NCBI GenBank assembly: GCA_003354055.1
Contig: PIVQ01000062.1
Coordinates: 1-19,787 of the forward strand
Reading direction: 5' to 3'
DNA length: 19,787 bases
From: Desulfobacteraceae bacterium
Lineage (GTDB): Bacteria > Desulfobacterota > Desulfobacteria > Desulfobacterales > Desulfobacteraceae
Positions 1 through 7,950 of this stretch are shown here, in pieces (the stretch's first letter is position 1; every line of letters starts with the position of its first letter). The position numbers were made by a program, and so were the translations under genes. The notes under the pieces were generated by a model. That model had not been told where the DNA came from. It searched no databases and worked only from the letters and a program-made list of their open reading frames with translations.

Positions 1-246
1 ATCTGCCGGACCCACGGTTTTCCCCTGTACCTGGAAAAAGAGGAGGGGGCGATGGTGGATTTTTGCCCTGAAAATTTCAAGAAAATGACCGAACTTCCCA
101 AAGAGGCCATGATGAGCCTGGACCAACTCAACACCCTTTTAACAGCCGTTAATCAACACTTCATGACCAATATAGAGACAGATCTCCCGGACAGGATACC
201 GGTTTCTCAGGCCCTGTTTCTCTGCCAGGGACTTGCGGAAGAGTAA
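1..246 (+). CDS. C-terminal part of a probable YkgJ-family cysteine-cluster protein (5' end outside window)
   Basis: The frame is open from the first base and ends with TAA at 244-246, giving 81 visible residues; the ATG at 52 is internal, not a start. Near the beginning is C-R-T-H-G-F-P, followed by a C-P-E-N-F segment about 22 residues later and then an LDQLNTLLTAVNQHF helix. These resemble the C-terminal half of YkgJ-type proteins, which hold a metal (zinc or iron) through a Cys cluster and whose function is poorly known. The identification is from memory of the family pattern, and the N-terminal cysteines that would settle it are missing. It converges on the leftward operon with only 23 bp between the two stop codons and no clear terminator between them. 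An unrelated hypothetical protein is the alternative. Confidence 0.5.
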   Translation: MCRTHGFPLYLEKEEGAMVDFCPENFKKMTELPKEAMMSLDQLNTLLTAVNQHFMTNIETDLPDRIPVSQALFLCQGLAEE

Positions 247-269
247 GCCGTTCTAAGCTGACGGCAGCC

Positions 270-1349
270 CTACTGGCCCGGGGGATTCATCATTTTCATC
301 ATCAAAAGCCGCTTTCCCCTGCGGTCTAAATGCTGAATCAACTCATCCACATCCTCTACCTGCTCCAAATCAATAAGATCGGTCTCAAGCATGGCAGTCA
401 GATAGTACTGATCCGGTACCTGGTTGTGCCATATCCCGGCAGTTCTGGCCAGCAAGGACCCGCCCAGGAAAACAATCAAAACAAATCCTGCAATGGCTGC
501 TGCCGGAACTGCCTTAGATGTTACAGGCCAGGAAAGAGTCAGGGTATGGGGTTCCGGACAAGCATCTGTGCATCTCCCGCAGCCAAAGCATTCATCAGAC
601 TGCACCGCATCTTTCCGGCTGATATCAATACGCGAAGGACATACCCGGTTGCAACGCCCGCAGTCTGTGCATGAGGATTCATTGCGGCGCACCTTAACCG
701 GGCTTAGGAAACCGACCAGTCCCAGCAACGCCCCGTAAGGACAAAGATACCGGCACCAGAAATATGGAAAAACAAAGGAGAGCACCACAAGTCCTGTAAG
801 AACCGCCATGGTTGTGCCGGACATATGGGTGAAAAACCGAAGCATTTTAATGTCTGCCACAATATTATAGGAGCTGTGAATGAATTGCTCCAGGGCTGCT
901 GAATTCATCTGCCATAGAATGGTATACAGAAAAAACACAAGTAGAAGGTATTTTAGGCTCCTGAGCATCCAATCCATTACTCTGGGCATTACAATCTTTT
1001 TTAATTGCCGGGGACGGATAAGCCAGAGCAACTCAGACAAGAATCCAACCGGGCATACCCAGGAACAAAATCCTTTTTTCACCCCAATGGCTGTGATCAG
1101 AACAAAGCCTAAAATAACCAGGGCAGACGGGTGGACCTGATTTATAATTCCCGTAACCAGAAAATACTTTAAGCTGACCATGGCCGAGATGGGTAAGAAG
1201 GCCTCCACACCGGGCGGGCGGTTGACAGAGGGCATGGTGCCCTGTTCAAGAGGAATGACAAATTGATAAAACTCATATCCGATGAAAAGACAGGCCAACA
1301 GAAAAAGGATCTGACAGGCCTGTCGCAAAAAAGTATAGTTCTTCTTCAT
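270..1349 (-). CDS. polytopic membrane protein with 4Fe-4S ferredoxin domain (NapH/CcoG-like)
   Basis: 359 residues. Hydrophobic segments lie at about 11-33, 72-90, 131-148, 181-196 and 281-300. Two membrane-proximal CxxxCP motifs (Cys95/Cys99 and Cys199/Cys203) are typical of NapH/MauN/CcoG-type proteins. They are followed by two complete 4Fe-4S motifs, CxxCxxCxxxCP, at 227-238 and 254-265, on a loop before the last membrane segment. The role should be electron transfer between the membrane and a soluble partner; the partner cannot be read from the sequence. The C-terminus (about 320-355) is charged, with an acidic then a basic stretch. It is the last gene of the ftsE operon, 23 bp after the yibQ-like stop, with a modest GGA about ten bases before the ATG. 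Why a redox protein trails a division cluster is unclear. The family call is firm; no specific gene name is justified. Confidence 0.85.
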   Translation of the reverse strand: MKKNYTFLRQACQILFLLACLFIGYEFYQFVIPLEQGTMPSVNRPPGVEAFLPISAMVSLKYFLVTGIINQVHPSALVILGFVLITAIGVKKGFCSWVCPVGFLSELLWLIRPRQLKKIVMPRVMDWMLRSLKYLLLVFFLYTILWQMNSAALEQFIHSSYNIVADIKMLRFFTHMSGTTMAVLTGLVVLSFVFPYFWCRYLCPYGALLGLVGFLSPVKVRRNESSCTDCGRCNRVCPSRIDISRKDAVQSDECFGCGRCTDACPEPHTLTLSWPVTSKAVPAAAIAGFVLIVFLGGSLLARTAGIWHNQVPDQYYLTAMLETDLIDLEQVEDVDELIQHLDRRGKRLLMMKMMNPPGQ

Positions 1350-1372
1350 AATTTTATCCGGAAGAAAAGAGA

Positions 1373-2572
1373 TTAACCCGGGATAGCCACCAGACGGCTG
1401 GCACGCACCACCTGGATTTTACCCTTGAGTTTTGGCAGTTCGATTTTTAACGTATCCAGGGTGGCCTGGTAAGGGTGGCCGATGCCGATGGCTGTGCCGT
1501 GTTTATGCGCGGCTTTGATCAGCTTTTGGAATTGTCCGGTGATATATTCAACATTCTGGAAATTATCCAGAAAAATGTCTCTTTGGGAAAATCTGAGCAT
1601 AAACAGGCGTGCCGAAGCCTCTCCTTTGGAATTCGGAGATGTTCTGGAATCGATGAAAAAAAGATTTTTTTGCTTTAACACGGTAAAAATCTGATTCATC
1701 TTGTCTGCTTGAGCGGTGAGCTTGGAGCCCATGTGGTTGTTAACCCCGATCACGCCGGGTATAGCATCAAGATCCTTGCGAAGCTGTTTCAGCAGCAGAT
1801 CCGGAGACATGGAAGACAATAGTGCGCCAGGGCCCGGTTTCACACGGGGATACTCAGTTGGTTCCATGGGCAGATGAAGCATGAGCTCCGCTCCTGCCGG
1901 GCCTAACTTTCCAGCAATTTTTTTCCCATAAGGGGAAAAGGGCAGAATAGAAAATGTAATATCGGAATCCACTTCGTATAGGTCCAGAGCCAGCTGTCTA
2001 GCATATCCGATATCATCTATGATGATGGCAATCTGCGGGGTATGGACACCGGGTTTTAACTGGGTTGAGGGTTTCTTGGCATGCCCCGGATCCACATCAT
2101 CAAACACCTCATAGACAATAGAGGGTTCTGAGTTTTTGTCTTTAAGTCCGGCTATCTTTTTTTTGGTTTGGGGAGGTTCAACCGCCGGTTCAACCACCGG
2201 TGCCATCTTGATTTTAGGTACAGCCGGTTTTTTATAAGGCAGTGTGTCACCAGACGTTTCCGCCACTTCAGACGGGGGACCATCAGTAACAGGCCGACCG
2301 GATTTGATAAAGATATCTGCCAGCATGGCCACGGTCAGACAGATGGCCAGAAGTATGGCAACTCCTAAGCAGACCTTTTTCAACTCATAGGACATGCTGG
2401 TCTTGCCCGCTGGTTTTTTAACGGCTGCTTTTCTACCCGCTGCTGATTTTTTAACCGCTGGTTTTCTTACCCGTTTTTTGGGGGCTGCTTTTTTCCGGGA
2501 AGGACTATTTTTCTTTTTTGGAGGCTTGGTCGTACTTTTTACCTTACCCCCGGTCTGCTTTTTAACTGCCAT
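1373..2572 (-). CDS. YibQ-like divergent polysaccharide deacetylase with basic N-terminal tail
   Basis: 399 residues in three parts. Residues 1-60 are a Lys/Ala/Pro-rich, histone-H1-like tail: by hand count 23 Lys/Arg and no Asp/Glu before residue 63. A membrane anchor follows at about 66-88, then a linker. The catalytic-type domain is about 178-399, with IIIDDIGY (183-190), HLPMEP (233-238), NNHMGS (278-283), FFIDSRT (305-311) and GIGHPY (363-368). These are hallmarks of the divergent polysaccharide deacetylase family (E. coli YibQ), an NodB-like fold acting in the periplasm, presumably on glycan or peptidoglycan; the substrate is not established. In E. coli yibQ is directly downstream of envC; here only the S41 protease lies between. 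The start overlaps the end of the protease gene by 11 bp, implying translational coupling. With a membrane anchor after it, the basic tail should be cytoplasmic, which is unusual for this family. Confidence 0.85.
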   Translation of the reverse strand: MAVKKQTGGKVKSTTKPPKKKNSPSRKKAAPKKRVRKPAVKKSAAGRKAAVKKPAGKTSMSYELKKVCLGVAILLAICLTVAMLADIFIKSGRPVTDGPPSEVAETSGDTLPYKKPAVPKIKMAPVVEPAVEPPQTKKKIAGLKDKNSEPSIVYEVFDDVDPGHAKKPSTQLKPGVHTPQIAIIIDDIGYARQLALDLYEVDSDITFSILPFSPYGKKIAGKLGPAGAELMLHLPMEPTEYPRVKPGPGALLSSMSPDLLLKQLRKDLDAIPGVIGVNNHMGSKLTAQADKMNQIFTVLKQKNLFFIDSRTSPNSKGEASARLFMLRFSQRDIFLDNFQNVEYITGQFQKLIKAAHKHGTAIGIGHPYQATLDTLKIELPKLKGKIQVVRASRLVAIPG

Positions 2573-3914
2573 TTAGTTTGCTGAAGATGCCGTAACTGAT
2601 GAGAATATCAAGGGCGCGTTTCACCTGGGCATCCTGATTCAGCTTTTCAACTTCCAGATCTTTCTTTGATTTGGTTTTTGTTTGTTTTTTCTTTTCAGCA
2701 TCGTCCGAATGTTCCGTCGGCTGTTCCGTCGGCCCTTCCGGCTTCAGGCTGTTTTTCAAATTCTTTTCTTTCATCATCCGGTCAAATGCAGAGGCTTTTT
2801 TATTCTTTTTCACCAGGGTGCCCTGGGCGACCTCGATATCCGGCTGGATACCCTTGGCCTGGATGGACCGGCCGCTGGGGGTATAATACCTGGCAATGGT
2901 ATATTTAATCCCGAATCCTTCCGGAAGCGGGCGAACGGTCTGAACCGATCCCTTGCCAAATGAAGCTGTCCCCAAAATCAATGCTCTGGAATGATCCTGA
3001 AGGGCACCGGCAACGATCTCAGAGGCTGAGGCAGATCCGCCGTTGATCAGAATCACAATGGGATAGTTCCGGTCGGTCCCGGAAGGATAGGCATTGAACT
3101 CCTGGGTATTTTTCTTGAGCCGGCCTTTAATGGAGACAATGACGCCCTGATCCAGAAAAAGGTCGGAAACCTTGATGGACTGGTCCAGCAAACCGCCTGG
3201 ATTATCCCGTAGATCTATGACAAGTCCCTTGAGACCGTTTTCCTTTTCTTCCAACCGGCTGAGCTGCTTTTCAACATCTTCCAGAGTATTCATCCGAAAA
3301 TTGGTAATCCTGAGATATCCATATCCCGGGGAAAGGCTGGCGGATCTCACACTGGTCATGGGGATCAAATCTCTTTTCAAAGCAAAGTCCAGAGGTGAAG
3401 ATTCCCCGTCACGGATAACTGTGATAAGCACCTCTTTATGACGTGGGCCTCTCATCCGGTTCACCGCATCCCACAGGGCCATGTCCTTGGTTGATGCGTC
3501 ATCAATCTTGATAATGATATCACCGGCCTGTATACCGGCTTTGTAGGCAGGGGTTCCTTCAATGGGGGAAACCACGGTAAGAATTCCGTCTTTCATGGTA
3601 ATGACGATACCGATGCCTGAAAACTTACCCTTGGTATCATCCTGAAGATCCCCGAATGCCTCGGGCGGCATAAAACTGGAATGGGGATCCAGATTACCCA
3701 CCATCCCTCTTATGGCATTGTGAATCAACTCATCGGCATCTAACTCATCCACATAATTTTTTTCAATCTCTTCCAGAACATCTGAAAAAAGCTTCAGGGA
3801 TTTATAAGTTTGTTCATCTGCAGCCTGTACCATAACAGCGCCGTAGAGAAAAAAGAGCAGGGCCAGGGCTGCTGTCCTGACACGCTTTGAAATTCCGGAG
3901 TACTCACTTCTCAT
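2562..3914 (-). CDS. ctpA: S41-family C-terminal processing peptidase (CtpA/Prc-like)
   Basis: 450 residues. A signal peptide or anchor is seen at about 13-31 (ending VQAA). An N-terminal helical region contains NYVDELDADELIHNAIRGM and the family motif LDPHSSF (75-81). The PDZ domain is about 98-170 and the peptidase core about 190-365. The catalytic Ser296 sits in NGGSASASE (291-299) and Lys321 in FGKGSVQ; the +25 spacing matches that of Ser/Lys in E. coli Prc, and Gln325 (+29) matches the CtpB-type triad. The C-terminal tail (about 370-425) is Lys/Glu-rich and low in complexity. Proteases of this family trim or degrade periplasmic proteins, including peptidoglycan hydrolases. The start has a good AGGAG in the end of the envC-like gene, which it follows by 3 bp. 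Position between the EnvC-like and YibQ-like genes suggests control of division-associated cell wall turnover (inference). Confidence 0.92.
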   Translation of the reverse strand: MRSEYSGISKRVRTAALALLFFLYGAVMVQAADEQTYKSLKLFSDVLEEIEKNYVDELDADELIHNAIRGMVGNLDPHSSFMPPEAFGDLQDDTKGKFSGIGIVITMKDGILTVVSPIEGTPAYKAGIQAGDIIIKIDDASTKDMALWDAVNRMRGPRHKEVLITVIRDGESSPLDFALKRDLIPMTSVRSASLSPGYGYLRITNFRMNTLEDVEKQLSRLEEKENGLKGLVIDLRDNPGGLLDQSIKVSDLFLDQGVIVSIKGRLKKNTQEFNAYPSGTDRNYPIVILINGGSASASEIVAGALQDHSRALILGTASFGKGSVQTVRPLPEGFGIKYTIARYYTPSGRSIQAKGIQPDIEVAQGTLVKKNKKASAFDRMMKEKNLKNSLKPEGPTEQPTEHSDDAEKKKQTKTKSKKDLEVEKLNQDAQVKRALDILISYGIFSKLNGS

Positions 3915-3917
3915 CTG

Positions 3918-5360
3918 TTATGCTCCTTTTTTTAACCATTTCATGGGGTTGACCGGTTTTCCATGGTGCCGGACTTCAAAATGAAGACAGGTGCCTTTGA
4001 TGGATCCGGTGTCCCCGGCTGTGGCAATCACCTCACCGGTACTGACAGTCTCGCCCTTTTTCTTGAATACCTCTTCCACATGGGCATAGAGAGTATAATA
4101 ACTATCTCCGTGGTTGATGATCACAAGATTTCCATACCCTTTAAGCCACTGGGCAAACATGACCTCACCCTTAAAGACCGAGTGTACGGGCTCTCCCCGC
4201 TCCACCCTTATATCAATTCCGCTTTGAAAAGTGAAGGACTTGTAATCTCCGTTCCTGGCCGCACCGTATGTTGAAATAATCCTGCCCCGGGTCGGGATGG
4301 GAAGGTAGCCCTTTTGTTTGATAAAAGAAGTATCATCCAGAACGGCACTGCCTTTAAGCCCCATGGCAGTCAGAGTGTTGGAAAGTTCTTCGGCAGATGC
4401 TTCTAACGAGGCCAGAGCTGCCTGGGATAGCTTCTTTTTACGCCGGATCTCTTTGAGAATCGCAGCTTTTTTATAGGATTCCTTTTCCTGAATCCGGATT
4501 TGCAGGGCAAGATCCCCTTCAAGCTCTGCCTGGGTTGTCTTCCGGGTTTCAAGATCTTTTTCCATCTGTCTTAAGTCACGGAGATCATTTGCCTGATTTT
4601 CCAGAAGGGAAAAATCTGAGGCCACCACCTTTTTCATGGCATTCTGTTTGACAAAAAAATCAAACAGGGACGTGGGCGGCCCTGCCATTTCCAGACTGCC
4701 CATCATGTGCATACGGTAGAGGGCATTGAGTCGCTGAGCAGCATATGCTTTGGTCTCGCCCATGGACAGGTTCAGCGTTTTGGTATCGCCCTGAATTCTA
4801 TTTATCTCAAAGGTTAAAACCTTGTTTTCACGGCCCAGGGATTCGGATTTAACCCGGGCCTGATTCAGGGCGTAATCGATCTCATTGAGGCCATCCATAA
4901 TTTCCACTTCCTTCTGGGAAAAGGACGCCACTTTTTGGGTTTCATCGGCAATCTGCTTGGCAATAACCTTTTTCTGCTTGGCTTGAATTTTTACAGATTT
5001 TGGCTTTACTGCAGGCTTTTTTCGGGGTGCCGGAGCCTGATCGGCAACCTTTTTATCCAATGGTGCCAGGGTCATATACTTGGTCCGGTTTCTCACATAC
5101 CCTTTTTTGCCCTTATAGGTTACGGTGAGCCAGCCGCCGATGCCTCCCTGTACTTCCAGAACATCCACCACGTCACCTTTGTCAAGCGTGACCACCACTC
5201 CTGAGTATTGAGACTGGGCAGACCTGACATTCAGCTTATAGGCATTGACCGTACCTTTATAGCGAACAGCAGCGGATAGATTCTGGGCAAATATCAGCCC
5301 CAGGAACAGGACAAGGCCTGCCGCGACTATTTTAATATTTGTTTTAAAGACAAATAACAT
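3918..5360 (-). CDS. envC: EnvC-like murein hydrolase activator: SH3, coiled coil, degenerate LytM (M23) domain
   Basis: 480 residues from the ATG at 5360. That start is preferred over an in-frame TTG nine bases upstream because AGG lies about 9 bp before the ATG but directly abuts the TTG. A signal sequence is followed by a bacterial SH3 domain (about 33-98), a Lys/Pro-rich linker, long coiled coils (about 145-330) and a C-terminal LytM fold (about 350-475). In canonical M23 enzymes the first zinc motif is HxGxD; here it is Q379-S-G-I-D383. The HxH motif reads C458-L-H460. The intermediate catalytic-type His (H427 in YAH) is kept. Losing one zinc ligand and one catalytic His argues for a non-enzymatic activator, as in E. 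coli EnvC. It overlaps ftsX by 34 bp, matching the known FtsEX-EnvC partnership, in which ATP hydrolysis by FtsE lets EnvC switch on amidases at the septum. The N-terminal SH3 domain is not found in E. coli EnvC. Confidence 0.82.
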   Translation of the reverse strand: MLFVFKTNIKIVAAGLVLFLGLIFAQNLSAAVRYKGTVNAYKLNVRSAQSQYSGVVVTLDKGDVVDVLEVQGGIGGWLTVTYKGKKGYVRNRTKYMTLAPLDKKVADQAPAPRKKPAVKPKSVKIQAKQKKVIAKQIADETQKVASFSQKEVEIMDGLNEIDYALNQARVKSESLGRENKVLTFEINRIQGDTKTLNLSMGETKAYAAQRLNALYRMHMMGSLEMAGPPTSLFDFFVKQNAMKKVVASDFSLLENQANDLRDLRQMEKDLETRKTTQAELEGDLALQIRIQEKESYKKAAILKEIRRKKKLSQAALASLEASAEELSNTLTAMGLKGSAVLDDTSFIKQKGYLPIPTRGRIISTYGAARNGDYKSFTFQSGIDIRVERGEPVHSVFKGEVMFAQWLKGYGNLVIINHGDSYYTLYAHVEEVFKKKGETVSTGEVIATAGDTGSIKGTCLHFEVRHHGKPVNPMKWLKKGA

Positions 5361-6202
5361 CCAAACCAACCTAAAAATGTACTTGAGAACAAAATAACAC
5401 CCATGGCCTGCCAGGATAAAAACCGGATGTCAACATAGACATAAGAGCCCAGGTTCTGAGTTATCCCCGAAGACAGGGTCAGGTATCCGGCCAAGAGGAT
5501 AGCCACTCCCAATGCCCCGCCCAGGAATCCCTGAAGAAGGCCTTCCACATAAAACGGAGTTTTAATAAATCCTTCCGTGGCCCCGACCAGGCGCATGATT
5601 TCAACCTCGGTTCTTCTGGAGTAAAAGGCCAGACGGACCGTATTGGACGTGATGAACAGGGCAATTAACAAAAAAAGACTGCACATGGCATACCCGGTCA
5701 TTTTAAACAAATTGAACAAACGCAGAAACCGACCCAGCCATCCCTGGCCGTATTCCACGGAGTCAACCAGATCCAGGGCTTCAATCCTGGCCGCCAGTGC
5801 CTGAACCTGATCATATCTTGTAAGGGAAACCATGGTAATCTCTACGGCATCGGGCAAGGGATTTTGTCTGAGAGTGGTAAAAAACTCAGTTTTGGATCCC
5901 ATCTCCTTTTGCAACTGCTCCAGGGCCTGGGACTTTGAGATATAGGTAATACTATCAATGCCCCCCAGACTTTTCAGCCGGGTTTGAATATCGGGCAGCA
6001 TCTCCGGGGAGAACCTATTTTCCAGGTAGACCATGGCCCGTCCTCCCTGGTTCCAGGATTCCAGAACCCGGCTGGCATTCTCAAAAAAGAGCATAAAAAC
6101 CGAAACCACCAGAATAGACAAAGAAATGGTCATTATGGTGATCACATTTAAAAACCGGTTGGACCGGATGTCTGCAAAGGCTTTCTTCAAAAATCGGGTC
6201 AT
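5327..6202 (-). CDS. ftsX: cell division protein FtsX, permease-like subunit of FtsEX
   Basis: 291 residues from the ATG at 6202 (MTRFLKKAFADIRSN). The frame is open up to an ATG at 6322 inside ftsE, but AAGGAAAGAGA precedes 6202 and the protein begins in typical FtsX fashion there, so the longer start is rejected. Four membrane segments at about 18-40, 167-188, 221-244 and 266-286 enclose a large external loop (about 41-165) between the first two, the domain that contacts EnvC-type partners. The conserved cytoplasmic RRTEVEIMRLVGAT lies at 196-209. FtsX has the MacB/ABC3 fold and works as a mechanotransmitter rather than a transporter, linking FtsE ATPase cycles to periplasmic hydrolase activation at the septum. 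It follows ftsE by 19 bp and overlaps the envC-like gene by 34 bp. Confidence 0.93.
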   Translation of the reverse strand: MTRFLKKAFADIRSNRFLNVITIMTISLSILVVSVFMLFFENASRVLESWNQGGRAMVYLENRFSPEMLPDIQTRLKSLGGIDSITYISKSQALEQLQKEMGSKTEFFTTLRQNPLPDAVEITMVSLTRYDQVQALAARIEALDLVDSVEYGQGWLGRFLRLFNLFKMTGYAMCSLFLLIALFITSNTVRLAFYSRRTEVEIMRLVGATEGFIKTPFYVEGLLQGFLGGALGVAILLAGYLTLSSGITQNLGSYVYVDIRFLSWQAMGVILFSSTFLGWFGCYLSLKQILK

Positions 6203-6221
6203 TGAACTACGTTCTCTTTCC

Positions 6222-6920
6222 TTAATATAGCATGGTGGAGATTCCCTGGAGTTTTCCGTCTTCAATGGCAATATTCCTGCCCCTGACAGAGCTCTCCAGC
6301 AGGCCCAGGTTATGACTGGCAATCAAAATGGTGGCCCCTTTTTTATGGTATTCCATGAGCAGATCCAAAACAAGCTGGGCAGAGCGTTCATCCAGACTGC
6401 CCGTGGGCTCGTCCGCCAGAATAATAGAGGGTTCTCCCACAACTGCCCTGGCAACCGCCACCCGCTGCTGCTCCCCGCCGGAAAGTGTCGGGGGCAGGTG
6501 TTTGGCCTTCTTTTCCATTCCCGTAACCCTGAGAACGTGCATGACCTTTTTCCGGATGTAAGACGGCTTTTCACCGGCCACCTGCAGTACAAGGGCCACA
6601 TTCTCAAAAACTGTACGATTTGAAATAAGCTTAAAGTCCTGGAACACCATGCCGAAACGCCGTCTCAAAATGGGGAGTTTGCCCGGCGAAATACGCGCCA
6701 GATTCATACCATCAATAAGAATCTGTCCTTCGGATACCTTTTCCGCCAGATACAGCACTTTTAAAAGGGTTGATTTGCCGGCACCTGAAGGGCCGGAAAC
6801 GATGATAAACTCACCAGGATCTATGTCCAGGGTAATATCATCTAATGCCAGTTTGCCCCCATACCGTTTGCTTACGTTAAACAACCTGATAATATTGGCT
6901 TTACCGCCGTCCGCGCTCAT
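6222..6920 (-). CDS. ftsE: cell division ATP-binding protein FtsE
   Basis: 232 residues, a single ABC ATPase domain. Walker A is GPSGAGKST (43-51), Q-loop Gln94 lies in VFQDFKL, the signature LSGGEQQR is at 146-153, Walker B IILADEP at 166-172 and the H-loop His at 203. The length and the MVFQDFKLI and ADEPTGSLD wording are typical of FtsE (LolD/MacB-like class), and ftsX directly follows, which secures the name. FtsE sits on the cytoplasmic side of the septum and drives FtsX. GGGAG lies about 7 bp before the ATG. It is the first gene of a six-gene leftward operon whose likely promoter is at 6969-6997. tatD is divergent, 229 bp away. Confidence 0.95.
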   Translation of the reverse strand: MSADGGKANIIRLFNVSKRYGGKLALDDITLDIDPGEFIIVSGPSGAGKSTLLKVLYLAEKVSEGQILIDGMNLARISPGKLPILRRRFGMVFQDFKLISNRTVFENVALVLQVAGEKPSYIRKKVMHVLRVTGMEKKAKHLPPTLSGGEQQRVAVARAVVGEPSIILADEPTGSLDERSAQLVLDLLMEYHKKGATILIASHNLGLLESSVRGRNIAIEDGKLQGISTMLY

Positions 6921-6968
6921 ATACTCCCTATAGCTGCCCTGTGGTCTTCTGGTAATTGACTGAAACTG

Positions 6969-6997
6969 AATTTACTGATATAAACCGCTTGTGTCAA
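6969..6997 (-). promoter_or_regulatory. predicted sigma-70-type promoter for the ftsE operon
   Basis: On the minus strand a perfect TTGACA (6992-6997) is followed after exactly 17 bp by TAAATT (6969-6974, four of six matches to TATAAT). Transcription would start near 6962, leaving about 40 nt of leader before the ftsE ATG. It is the only well-spaced pair I found upstream of the six-gene operon. Confidence 0.55.
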
Positions 6998-7027
6998 GGA
7001 GTGCTGCAAAACAGTTTTCCTTACATT

Positions 7028-7077
7028 AAGCCTTCACTGGAACCCGTAGCCGGCTTCTTCCAAATCAGTGAAGGCTT
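7028..7077. repeat. 12-bp perfect inverted repeat with 26-nt loop in the ftsE-tatD divergent region
   Basis: AAGCCTTCACTG at 7028-7039 is exactly complementary to CAGTGAAGGCTT at 7066-7077. The loop (7040-7065) contains a short GCCGGC palindrome. No T-tract follows on either strand, so it does not look like an intrinsic terminator. It lies between the ftsE promoter and the tatD start and could be a regulatory structure or the remnant of a small palindromic repeat. Confidence 0.6.
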
Positions 7078-7149
7078 TACCATGTATAGCCCAAGGAAGG
7101 ACCGGACAGATAATTTAGACCATAACCCCTTGAAAATATAAGAAAACAA

Positions 7150-7950
7150 ATGAAACTCTTTGATTCTCACTGCCATATTAACGATACCGTCTACGACCAG
7201 GATCTGTCCGAAGTGATGGACAGGGCAAAACACGCAGGCGTCCGGGCCATGATGATTGCCGGGGTGGACCGGCACACCGCAAAAAGAGCCATTGAAATTG
7301 CAGATATTCACCCCCGGGTATTCACTGCCGTGGGTATTCATCCCCACGATGCCATCCAATGCGGAAGCCAGGTTCTTGAGGAGCTTAAGGATATGGCCCT
7401 GGGAAACGATTGCGTCAGAGCATGGGGTGAAACAGGGCTTGATTTCAACAGAATGTTTTCCCCACAGCAGGATCAGGAAGCCTGCTTTTCAGCCCAGATG
7501 GCCATGGCCGAAGAACTGGACCTGCCACTGATTTTCCACGAACGGGATTCAAAGGGACGGTTCTACGAAATCCTGAAATCAGACGGTCCCAGCTCCAGAA
7601 GAGGGGTGGTCCATTGCTTTTCCGGCACAAAAGAGGAGATGTTCAAATACCTGGACCTGGGCTATCACATCGGCATCACCGGCATATTGACCATTCAGCA
7701 GCGGGGGGAATACCTTCGCAAGATTGCGTCTGAGATTCCCGAGGACCGCCTGCTCATTGAGACAGACGCCCCCTATCTTACCCCCAAACCCCAGAAAAAC
7801 AAATTCCGCCGCAACGAACCGGCCTTTGTAAAATCTGTTATGGAGCGATTGGCCCAGATCAGGGGAGCGGACCCTGTGGAACTGGCTGACAGAATTTTCC
7901 AAAACACCTGCGACCTCTACGGGGTAAGGATCGGCTCCCAAATTACTTGA
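7150..7950 (+). CDS. tatD: TatD-family metal-dependent hydrolase (DNase-like)
   Basis: 266 residues, TIM-barrel amidohydrolase. Metal and active-site residues appear in family order: DSHCHI with His7 and His9, GIHPH (62-66), GETGLD with Glu94 (93-98), His130 in IFHERD, His155 in VHCFSG and Asp206 in ETDAPYL (204-210). E. coli TatD acts as a 3'-5' exonuclease and is not needed for Tat export despite its name; the substrate here is unproved and YcfH or YjjV would be equally fair names. The start at 7150 has only a weak AAGAAAA upstream. The last few residues (RIGSQIT) and the stop codon are encoded by the palindromic repeat at 7925-8029, so the natural C-terminus was probably replaced or extended by that element. 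Confidence 0.9.
   Translation: MKLFDSHCHINDTVYDQDLSEVMDRAKHAGVRAMMIAGVDRHTAKRAIEIADIHPRVFTAVGIHPHDAIQCGSQVLEELKDMALGNDCVRAWGETGLDFNRMFSPQQDQEACFSAQMAMAEELDLPLIFHERDSKGRFYEILKSDGPSSRRGVVHCFSGTKEEMFKYLDLGYHIGITGILTIQQRGEYLRKIASEIPEDRLLIETDAPYLTPKPQKNKFRRNEPAFVKSVMERLAQIRGADPVELADRIFQNTCDLYGVRIGSQIT

Noticed and set aside
247..269. GCCGT/ACGGC hairpin between the first two convergent genes as a terminator
   Set aside because: Only a 5-bp stem with a 9-nt loop and no T-tract.
3172..3441. Forward ORFs inside the S41, EnvC-like, YibQ-like and other genes
   Set aside because: They are antisense shadows of strongly conserved genes and show no recognisable domains or ribosome sites.
6203..6322. N-terminal extension of ftsX (ATG at 6322, 40 extra residues)
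   Set aside because: It lies inside the end of ftsE in another frame, is not FtsX-like, and the ATG at 6202 has a good ribosome site.
7021..7359. Leftward 112-residue ORF overlapping the tatD 5' end
   Set aside because: Most of it is antisense to conserved TatD sequence; the part outside tatD includes the inverted repeat and resembles no family I know.
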